Shown: positions 57,990 to 64,000 of the stretch, piece by piece | Layout of the letters: every line of letters starts with the position of its first letter | How positions within the stretch are numbered: the stretch's first letter is position 1 | Assembly (NCBI RefSeq): GCF_028826155.1 | Contig: NZ_JAQGPN010000001.1 | Coordinates: 2,299,501 to 2,363,500 of the forward strand | Origin: Mesorhizobium shangrilense | GTDB taxonomy: Bacteria > Pseudomonadota > Alphaproteobacteria > Rhizobiales > Rhizobiaceae | Length of the DNA stretch: 64,000 nucleotides | Direction: 5' to 3' | Program-made: the position numbers and the translations under genes | The notes under the pieces: generated by a model | What the model saw: only the letters and a program-made list of their open reading frames with translations | Database searches by the model: none | What the model was told of the DNA's origin: nothing

Positions 57990-59213
57990 ATGCAGCGATT
58001 CGAGAATGCGCGGGCAGCCGCCCACAAGCTTCGCCCGGACGATCCGGTCTATTGCTTCCGACCTGCCGTGCTCAAGCAGGACTGCCGGCAGTTCATGGAC
58101 ATGTTCCCCGGCAAGACCGCCTATGCGGTGAAGACCAACGGCGAGCCGATGGTGCTGAAGACGCTGGTCGAGGCCGGCGTGACCGCCTTCGATGTCGCCT
58201 CGCCCGGCGAGTTCGAAGCGGTTCGGGCCGTCGCCCCCGACGCCGAGATGCTCTACATGCATCCGGTCAAGGCGCAGTCCGACATCCGGCTGGCGCTGGA
58301 GAAGTACGGCATCCGCGTGATTGCGCTCGACCATGAGGACGAGATCACCAAGCTCACCCGCGTGGTGAGGGCGCTGGACATCGATCCGGGCCAGATCACC
58401 ATTTTCGTACGCATCCAGACGAAGGGCTCGGCGGCGTACGAATTGTCAAAAAAGTTCGGCGCCGGGCCGGCTTACGCCGTGGAACTCGCCGATCGCCTGA
58501 ACCGCAACGGCTACAAGGTCGGGCTCTGCTTCCATGTCGGCAGCCAGATCGAGGACCCCGACACCTACGAGAGGGCGCTGGCCTCGGCCGACTGGGTGCG
58601 CAACCGGGTGAGCTTCGACATCGCCGGGCTCGACGTCGGCGGAGGCTTCCCGGCCGAATACGGCCATGACCCCAGAAGCCGCAAGCCGGACATGCCCTCG
58701 CTCGGGCAGATCATGTCGCGGCTGCGCGGAGACATTGCCGAATATGGCTTCGACCAGGTGCCGCTGGTGGCGGAGCCCGGACGCGTCATCGTCGCGCGCG
58801 CCTTCTCGCTGATCGTCAGGGTGCTCCTGCGCAAGGGCAGGCGGCTCTACATCAACGACGGCATCTGGGCGTCGCTGTCGGATTCCTGGACCGGCAAGAT
58901 CACACTGCCGGCGCGCTTCATCCCCGACCCCGCGATCCGCTCGCGCAACGGCAACGAGGCGACCATCGTGCCCTTCAAGGTGTGCGGCGCGACGTGCGAT
59001 TCCGTCGATATCCTGTCGCGCCCGTTCTGGCTGCCCGAAACGATCGACACCGGCGACTGGATCGAGATCGGCCATATCGGCGCGTACTCGCTGTCGCTGA
59101 GGACGCGCTTCAACGGCTTCTATCCGGACACGTTCGTCGAGGTGACGACGCCCTTCGAGGAGGGTGACGCGCCGCCTGAAAGTTTCGCGAGCCTGGAGAC
59201 GATGGCTGATTAG
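57990..59213 (+). CDS. Type III PLP-dependent decarboxylase, ornithine/diaminopimelate-like
   Basis: A 407-residue fold-III decarboxylase. The PLP Lys is in KTAYAVKTNGEP, with HVGSQIEDPD, the glycine loop LDVGGGFPAEYG, VAEPGRVIVA, and a catalytic Cys in CGATCDSVD. This fits ornithine/lysine decarboxylase, making putrescine or cadaverine, more than diaminopimelate decarboxylase. I start it at 57990 (MQRFENAR); the frame is open upstream. The stop codon TAG is the first part of a tandem GTAGGGGA-type repeat. Confidence 0.9.
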   Translation: MQRFENARAAAHKLRPDDPVYCFRPAVLKQDCRQFMDMFPGKTAYAVKTNGEPMVLKTLVEAGVTAFDVASPGEFEAVRAVAPDAEMLYMHPVKAQSDIRLALEKYGIRVIALDHEDEITKLTRVVRALDIDPGQITIFVRIQTKGSAAYELSKKFGAGPAYAVELADRLNRNGYKVGLCFHVGSQIEDPDTYERALASADWVRNRVSFDIAGLDVGGGFPAEYGHDPRSRKPDMPSLGQIMSRLRGDIAEYGFDQVPLVAEPGRVIVARAFSLIVRVLLRKGRRLYINDGIWASLSDSWTGKITLPARFIPDPAIRSRNGNEATIVPFKVCGATCDSVDILSRPFWLPETIDTGDWIEIGHIGAYSLSLRTRFNGFYPDTFVEVTTPFEEGDAPPESFASLETMAD

Positions 59214-59218
59214 GGGAG

Positions 59219-59307
59219 TAGGGGAACAAGGGAGTAGGGGAGTAGGGGAGTAGGGGAGTAGGGAAGCCTGATCTCGTGACCTCTTCCCCTACTCCCTTGT
59301 TCCCCTA
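59219..59307. repeat. Tandem and inverted GTAGGGGA repeat between convergent genes
   Basis: TAGGGGAACAAGGGAGTAGG at 59219 begins a 23-base arm that is matched exactly in reverse complement at 59285-59307. Between them GTAGGGGA is repeated about four times (59234-59265, the last copy imperfect). The structure lies between the stops of the decarboxylase gene and the lytic transglycosylase gene and would form a strong transcript hairpin on either strand, so it may end both transcripts. Confidence 0.85.
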
Positions 59308-59326
59308 TTCCCTTACCTACTTACGC

Positions 59327-60508
59327 CTACACCTGAGCCAGCAGTTCCTGCGTCGGCCAGCCGTCGATGGCTAGGCCGAGCCGCTTCTGCTCGCTGCGCA
59401 CCGCCTCGCGGGTGTTTACGCCGAGGATGCCGTCGACTTTGCCTACGTCGTAGCCCTTGTCCTGCAGCTTCTGCTGGAGAAGCTTCATCTCGTCGAAGGA
59501 CAGCGGGCTCTCCGGGGCGCGCTTGTCGAAGGCGGGAGCTCCGTCGAAGCGGGCGGCGAGGTTCGCGGCGGTCAGCGTGTAGGTCGCCGACTGGTTCCAC
59601 TCGAGATAGACGTCGTAGTTGTCGTAGGTGAGGAAAGCGGGTCCCCTGCGGCCCATCGGCAGGACGATGCCGGCCTTGAGCCCATTATCGACGAGCGGGC
59701 TGCCGTCTGGACGGGTGACGCCCCAGGCCGCCCACTGCGCCAGCGGCAGCTTGTTGGTGCGGCCGGTTTCCTCCCACGGCATCTCGTCGGGGACGCGGAC
59801 CTCCTGGATCCATGGCTGGTCGCGCTTCCAGCCGCGCGACAGGATCTTCTTGCCGGTGGTCATGATGACGTCGGCCGGGGTGCCGCGCAGGTCGACCTTG
59901 CCGTCGCCGTCTCCATCGACGCCGCGCGCCAGATAGTCGGAGGGCAGGATCTGGGTCTGGCCGATCTCGCCGGCCCACGCGCCCTTGGTGTCGGCCGGAA
60001 GCACGCCCTGGTCGATCAGGGTCAGCAAGGGTACGATCTGGGGACGGAAAAGGTCGGGGCGGCGGCAGTCATGCGCCAGCGTCACCAGCGCGTTGAGCGT
60101 GTTGAAATCGCCCTGGACAGCGCCGAAATCGGTCTCCAGCGCCCAGAATGCGGCAATGACCGGGGCCTGGACGCCGAACTCCTGGTCGGCGCGCGCGAAG
60201 ACGTCGGCGTATTTGGCGAGCACGTTCCGTCCCTGCTTGAGACGGTAGTCGGAGATCATGCGGCCCGAGAACTCGATGAAGGTCTGCGTAAAGACGCCCT
60301 GGGCGCGGTCGCGCTTGAGCACCTTCTCGTCGATCTGTGCGGCATCGAGGGCTGCCATGCCAGCAGGACCGACGCTGGCGGCGCTCGCCTCCACCCTGAT
60401 GGCGTCCTTCCAGGGGGCGAAATCCCCGCCGCAGGCCTGCGCGAACGCGTGGACAGGCGTGAGGGTGAGCAACAGGGAAATGGGCGCAGCGCGCAGCAAA
60501 CTGGGCAA
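59327..60508 (-). CDS. Lytic murein transglycosylase with C-terminal peptidoglycan-binding domain
   Basis: A 393-residue MltB-like enzyme. A signal peptide (APISLLLTLTPVHAFA) precedes the catalytic domain, with Glu in FWALETDFGAVQGDF and GQTQILPSDYLARG. A C-terminal PG_binding_1 domain follows (LQQKLQDKGYDVGKVDGILG). It cleaves the glycan strand with formation of an anhydro end. I start it at TTG 60508 because AAGGA lies 6 bases before it and the upstream frame to 60604 is not signal-like. Confidence 0.9.
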   Translation of the reverse strand: MPSLLRAAPISLLLTLTPVHAFAQACGGDFAPWKDAIRVEASAASVGPAGMAALDAAQIDEKVLKRDRAQGVFTQTFIEFSGRMISDYRLKQGRNVLAKYADVFARADQEFGVQAPVIAAFWALETDFGAVQGDFNTLNALVTLAHDCRRPDLFRPQIVPLLTLIDQGVLPADTKGAWAGEIGQTQILPSDYLARGVDGDGDGKVDLRGTPADVIMTTGKKILSRGWKRDQPWIQEVRVPDEMPWEETGRTNKLPLAQWAAWGVTRPDGSPLVDNGLKAGIVLPMGRRGPAFLTYDNYDVYLEWNQSATYTLTAANLAARFDGAPAFDKRAPESPLSFDEMKLLQQKLQDKGYDVGKVDGILGVNTREAVRSEQKRLGLAIDGWPTQELLAQV

Positions 60509-60629
60509 GATCGATCCTTCTTTGGCAACCGGGGCTACTTGGCGCGGCCTTTTGGCAAAATTGAGCCCGCGCGGGAAGGTGGCCCAAGTACAACTCAAGA
60601 TCACATCTGCGCGGGTGAGGCCAAAAGCC

Positions 60630-61436
60630 TCAGTGCGCGTTGGCTCTCAGCCATTTGTTCCAGGCCGTGGTGCTACCGTTGAAGACGTTGATGTCAGCGT
60701 TGCCCCTGATGCCGGGGATCACGCCGGTGCCTGTGTACTGCCAAAAGGTGAAGGGATGGCTGCCGTACCTGTCATTCGGATGATTGGCGACCGAACGGAG
60801 CCAGTAGGGATAGCCGAGGAACGTCGACAGGTTGTTGTCCTCGAAGAAGTCGATCGAGGTGTAGATGATCGGCTTCTTGCCGTAGTGCCGTTCGACGATC
60901 TCGAGGAACGTCTTCATCTCGCTGCGCACCTTGGAGGCGGGCGGACGCAGCTTGCAGGTCGGCGAATCCGGGTTCCACTCCATGTCGAGGATGGGCGGCA
61001 ACGAGCCCTTCTCGCGCGGCACGTTGCGGATGAACCAGGCCGCCTGCTGGTGCGCGGGACGGCAGAAATAGAAGAAATGGTAGGCGCCGCGCGGCACGCC
61101 GGCGGCCTTGGCGCCGCGCCAGTGTTCGGCGAAATAGTCGTCGACGCGATCGCCGCCCTCGGTCGCCTTGACGAAGGCGAAGGACACGCCGCTGGCCCTG
61201 GCGGTGTGCCAGTCCACGCTGCGCTGGTATTTCGACACATCGGTGCCGTGCACCGCGTATTGTGTCGGCTTGCGGGCTTGCCAATCGTGCGGGTCGTTGT
61301 CGTCGAAGCGCGGATAGGCGACGGCCACCTTGGTCGAGATCGTCGTCGTCGTCGAGGACGACATAGGCTCCATGATATCGGCAGTCGTGCAGCCGGCAAG
61401 AAAGCCCAACACCGACAGGATGGCCAGAGCACGCAT
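60630..61436 (-). CDS. GH25-family lysozyme, lipoprotein
   Basis: A 268-residue lysozyme of the GH25 (Chalaropsis) group. A lipobox (LSVLGFLAGC) precedes the domain. GH25 landmarks are VHGTDVSKYQRSVDW, FVKATEG, GAYHFFYF and the catalytic Asp/Glu pair in ILDMEWNP. It hydrolyses peptidoglycan. Start is at 61436 (MRALAILS). It is on the same strand as the lytic transglycosylase gene, after a gap of 121 bases, and the two may cooperate. Confidence 0.92.
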   Translation of the reverse strand: MRALAILSVLGFLAGCTTADIMEPMSSSTTTTISTKVAVAYPRFDDNDPHDWQARKPTQYAVHGTDVSKYQRSVDWHTARASGVSFAFVKATEGGDRVDDYFAEHWRGAKAAGVPRGAYHFFYFCRPAHQQAAWFIRNVPREKGSLPPILDMEWNPDSPTCKLRPPASKVRSEMKTFLEIVERHYGKKPIIYTSIDFFEDNNLSTFLGYPYWLRSVANHPNDRYGSHPFTFWQYTGTGVIPGIRGNADINVFNGSTTAWNKWLRANAH

Positions 61437-61644
61437 CGTTGTCCCCACTTCACCAGATCCGGCCAGTCCCTCCGCGGCACGCTCCACCGCGGTCCTCTCT
61501 TCAAAGCCTGCCGGACTTCAAAACTCCCCTCAGGTATTCACTCAACATAGTTGATTTTCGGTTGATCGGCGCTGGTGCGCCATGTCGAAATGTGTGCCAA
61601 ATCTCGGCTTTTCCGTGGCCGCAGGCGGCAAAAGGGGGGCGAAC

Positions 61645-63024
61645 GTGAGGATTGTCTCGAAATTCGTGAAGGGGCTGGCGCTCGCCGTGGCGATAGCTGC
61701 GGTCGTTCTCGGCGGTTGGCTCTATCTCGCGCCGCCCGAGTTGATCCGCGTCGGCAGCGCCTACTCGGCCAAGATCGTCTGCTCGAACGTCTTCCTTGCC
61801 GGACGCGACCCGCAGCAGGTGCTTGCCGACGACGTGCAGGCGCCGGGCCATCCGCTGCTTCGGATCATGCGCGTCGATGTGGACGACGAGGCCAGGACGG
61901 TGACGGCCGGGCTGCTCGGCATCTTCGGCACGAGCGTCGCCGTCGCGCGGGACGGGCGCGGCTGCACGTCGGTGCCCGATGGCAGGGCCGAGGCGGTGGA
62001 GGCTGTCGCGACCGTGGCGGCCGAACCGCCGGCAGACCCCGGCGCGCCTTGGCCCGAGGGCGAGAACGTCGACGCTCCGAACGATGCCGCTATCGCGGCT
62101 ATCGCGGCGATCCTGGAGGACCCGGAGCTTGCCGGGCCCGGCATGCGCGCCGTCCTGGTCGCGCACAACGGACGCATCGTCGGCGAGCGGTATGGCGAGG
62201 GCTTCTCGCCTGCGACACCGCTGCTCGGCTGGTCGATGACCAAGACGGTGACCGCCGCCATCATCGGCACGCTGGTGAAGGACGGCAGAATGAAGATCGA
62301 CGAAAGCGGTCTCCTGGATACCTGGCAGGGCGACGGCCGCAAGGCGATCTCGACCGCCGACCTGATGGCGATGTCGAGCGGACTGGAGTTCAACGAGGAC
62401 TATGGCGACGTCACCGACGTGACGCGCATGCTCTTCCTCGAGCCCGACATGGCAGCTTTCGCCGCGTCCAAGCCGCTCGCCGGCGAGGTCGGCAAGATGT
62501 GGAGCTATTCCAGCGGGACGTCGCTGATCCTGTCGCGGATCTGGCAGCATGCAGCCGGCGCGGATGCGCCAGGCTGGCCGCAGAAGGCACTGTTCGGCCC
62601 ACTCGGCATGAGGAGCGCCGTGCTTGAGGCCGACGAGGCGGGAACGTTCGTTGGGTCGTCCTATCTCTACGCCACCGCACGTGATTGGGCGCGTTTCGCG
62701 CAGTTCCTGCTGCAGGACGGGGTATGGAACGGCCAACGGATCCTGCCAGCCGGCTTCGTCGCTTGGATGCGCGAGGCGGCCCCGGCTTCGGACGGCGTCT
62801 ACGGCAGGGGCCAGCTCTGGCTGCGCGGGCCGGGGCCGAAGGACGATCCGGCGAATGCTGCGCTGCCAGACGACACCTACTGGCTGAGGGGCCATGACGG
62901 CCAGACCATCGCGATCATCCCGTCCCGGAAGCTGATCGTGCTGCGCATGGGGCTGACCCCGTCGAAACTCAACTACCGGCCGCAAGCGCTGGTGGCGGCA
63001 GTGGCGTCGCGCCTGGCCGACTGA
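61645..63024 (+). CDS. Serine hydrolase, class C beta-lactamase family
   Basis: A 459-residue protein with an N-terminal anchor (GLALAVAIAAVVLGGWLYLA) and a beta-lactamase/transpeptidase-like domain. Ser-x-x-Lys is SMTK (GWSMTKTVTAAI), the Tyr motif is YSSGTS, and the third motif is in RGHDGQTIAI, replacing the KTG/HxG of true class C enzymes. It is more likely an esterase or D-aminopeptidase-like hydrolase than a drug-resistance enzyme. I start it at GTG 61645 after AAAGGGGGGCGAAC; the frame is open to ATG 61582. Confidence 0.9.
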   Translation: MRIVSKFVKGLALAVAIAAVVLGGWLYLAPPELIRVGSAYSAKIVCSNVFLAGRDPQQVLADDVQAPGHPLLRIMRVDVDDEARTVTAGLLGIFGTSVAVARDGRGCTSVPDGRAEAVEAVATVAAEPPADPGAPWPEGENVDAPNDAAIAAIAAILEDPELAGPGMRAVLVAHNGRIVGERYGEGFSPATPLLGWSMTKTVTAAIIGTLVKDGRMKIDESGLLDTWQGDGRKAISTADLMAMSSGLEFNEDYGDVTDVTRMLFLEPDMAAFAASKPLAGEVGKMWSYSSGTSLILSRIWQHAAGADAPGWPQKALFGPLGMRSAVLEADEAGTFVGSSYLYATARDWARFAQFLLQDGVWNGQRILPAGFVAWMREAAPASDGVYGRGQLWLRGPGPKDDPANAALPDDTYWLRGHDGQTIAIIPSRKLIVLRMGLTPSKLNYRPQALVAAVASRLAD

Positions 63025-63112
63025 AGCGCTTCACACGTTGACCGCTCCAGATTGCCATCGGCGACGAGCGATGCCGGGGAAGGGGACCGACACCTATTTA
63101 CATATCAAGGTA

Positions 63113-63135
63113 GTTATATTAGAGATTTGTTATAT
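63113..63135. promoter_or_regulatory. Direct GTTATAT repeats before the ArsR gene
   Basis: GTTATAT occurs at 63113-63119 and 63129-63135, 16 bases apart, in an AT-rich island just before ATG 63148. Such a site could be the ArsR operator or the promoter itself. Confidence 0.4.
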
Positions 63136-63147
63136 AAGGAAATCGTG

Positions 63148-63477
63148 ATGCGCGGCCTCGACGCAACCTTTTCAGCCCTTTCAGATCCGACGCGTCGCGC
63201 CATTCTCGCTCGGCTGTCGCTGGGCGAGGCGACCGTGATGGAGCTGGCGCAGCCTTTCGCTATGACGCAGCCGGCGGTGTCGCGCCATCTTAAGGTGCTG
63301 GAGAGCGCCGGCCTGATCACGCGCCGGATCGAGGGCAGCAAGCGGCCGTGCCGCATCGCGCCGCACGGCATCGCCGAACTCGACGCGTGGCTGAGCCAGC
63401 TCAAGTCGGCGCTGACGAGAAACTACGAGCGGCTGGACCAGTTGCTCGCCGAGATGACAACGGAGGAAGAACGATGA
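63148..63477 (+). CDS. ArsR-family transcriptional regulator
   Basis: A 109-residue winged-helix repressor (FSALSDPTRRAILARLSLGE; MTQPAVSRHLKVLESAGLIT). It lacks a metal-binding Cys cluster, as do ArsR proteins paired with AHSA1 genes. Its stop overlaps the AHSA1 start by 4 bases (ATGA), so the two are co-translated. ATG 63148 follows AAGGA. An AT-rich promoter region precedes it. Confidence 0.93.
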   Translation: MRGLDATFSALSDPTRRAILARLSLGEATVMELAQPFAMTQPAVSRHLKVLESAGLITRRIEGSKRPCRIAPHGIAELDAWLSQLKSALTRNYERLDQLLAEMTTEEER

Positions 63478-63959
63478 GCAAGCTGACGCTGAAGACCGAG
63501 GGCGACCGCTGGGTGGTGGTCACCCGGCGCTTCGCAGCGCCGTCAGAGACCGTGTTCCGCGCCCACACCGAGCCGAAGCTGATCCAGAAATGGCTGCTCG
63601 GCCCCGGGGGCTGGACAATGCCGGTCTGCATCAGCGAGGCGAAGCCGGGCGGGAAGATCCGCTTCGAATGGTCGGACGGGCAGGGCAACGGCTTTCACCT
63701 CACCGGCGAATATGTCGAGCTCGACCCGTTCAGGCGCATTGTCCATGTCGAGCGCATGCATCTGCCTGATCCGACGCCCGACAATCAGGTCGAGACCCGT
63801 TTCGAGCCGGATGGCGACGGCACGCTGATGACGATGCGCATGACGCTGCCCGATGCCGAGACGCGCGCCGCCATGCTCGCTACCGGCATGGACCAGGGCA
63901 TGGAGGCGAGCTACGCGCGGCTGGAAGAGATGGTCGGCGCCGGGGAGATGGCAGGATAG
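63474..63959 (+). CDS. SRPBCC/AHSA1-family protein
   Basis: A 161-residue START-like protein of the AHSA1 group (VTRRFAAPSETVFRAHTEPK; WLLGPGGWTMPVC; the terminal block MDQGMEASYARLEEM). These proteins have a ligand cavity but mostly unknown roles; they are routinely encoded next to an ArsR repressor, as here. A strong GGAGGAAGAACG site lies before ATG 63474, inside the end of the regulator gene. Confidence 0.93.
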   Translation: MSKLTLKTEGDRWVVVTRRFAAPSETVFRAHTEPKLIQKWLLGPGGWTMPVCISEAKPGGKIRFEWSDGQGNGFHLTGEYVELDPFRRIVHVERMHLPDPTPDNQVETRFEPDGDGTLMTMRMTLPDAETRAAMLATGMDQGMEASYARLEEMVGAGEMAG

Positions 63960-63963
63960 AGTC

Positions 63964-64000
63964 ATGTCCGCGGAGAGGCGGCTTGCGCCAGCCTGTCGCC
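63964..64000 (+). CDS. Possible start of the next gene in the ArsR/AHSA1 operon (partial)
   Basis: AGGATAGAGTC precedes an ATG at 63964, and 12 codons (MSAERRLAPACR) run off the right edge. Spacing and orientation fit a third gene in the operon, but too little is visible to identify it. Confidence 0.35.
   Translation, partial: MSAERRLAPACR

Noticed and set aside
59214..59320. A CRISPR-like tandem repeat
   Set aside because: The units are only 8 bases long without spacers and no cas gene is present.
61645..63024. A beta-lactamase resistance gene
   Set aside because: The SMTK and Tyr motifs are present but the third motif is HDGQ and the protein is an anchored serine hydrolase with an unusual N-terminal region; resistance cannot be claimed.

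Overview
The window is a dense, high-GC piece of an alphaproteobacterial chromosome. Many encoded proteins look like those of Rhizobiales (Hyphomicrobiales). The DUF930 protein, the fused DppD-DppF ATPases, the fused ArsR-methyltransferase regulator beside metF, and the families of short intergenic palindromes point to the Mesorhizobium/Phyllobacteriaceae neighbourhood. The genus is inference only. No tRNA, rRNA, CRISPR array, insertion sequence, phage or plasmid backbone was recognised.

Layout. 1-4.5 kb: a large periplasmic alpha-2-macroglobulin with an N-terminal PAN/Apple domain, running off the left edge. 5.0-11.4 kb: a four-gene peptide/nickel/opine-type ABC importer with a Tat-exported binding protein. 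11.4-14 kb: small envelope and unknown genes. 14.1-18.6 kb: a non-pyrrolysine MttB-family methyltransferase followed by a dimethylglycine-dehydrogenase-like FAD/GcvT enzyme whose reading frame contains an inserted palindromic element. 18.6-19.6 kb: a roughly 1 kb gap with repeats and hairpins.

19.6-40.3 kb is dominated by a reductive pyrimidine catabolic set: PreT-PreA, a RutR-like TetR regulator, a beta-alanine:pyruvate-type aminotransferase, an N-carbamoyl-beta-alanine amidohydrolase-like enzyme, dihydropyrimidinase, and an NMT1-type ABC importer. Together these could take up uracil or thymine and reduce, open, decarbamoylate and transaminate it. Two similar operator-like palindromes (before preT and before the aminotransferase) suggest shared control. 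The set is interrupted by accessory genes: a RES-Xre toxin-antitoxin pair, an Rrf2/AhpD pair, a TAXI-TRAP transporter, EthD and VOC proteins, a sigma-like protein, a MazEF pair inside the catabolic gene run, and an unusually AT-rich ORF inside the ABC operon.

40.4-47 kb: a CHRD protein, a RelBE-like pair, a thioredoxin-reductase-like enzyme with its Rrf2 regulator, and a CoA-transferase/ThDP-enzyme pair with an alpha/beta hydrolase. 47-64 kb is more ordinary: EttA, a DUF930 protein, a patatin lipoprotein, a KAS III-like enzyme, MOSC, DUF2293, TrmO, the ArsR-methyltransferase regulator with MetF, a DMT exporter, an ornithine-decarboxylase-like enzyme, two cell-wall hydrolases, a serine hydrolase, and an ArsR/AHSA1 pair.

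Most notable observations: the palindromic element translated inside a catabolic enzyme; the shared pyrimidine operator; several near-perfect regulator operators sitting on start codons; and toxin-antitoxin and low-GC insertions inside otherwise tight metabolic operons.
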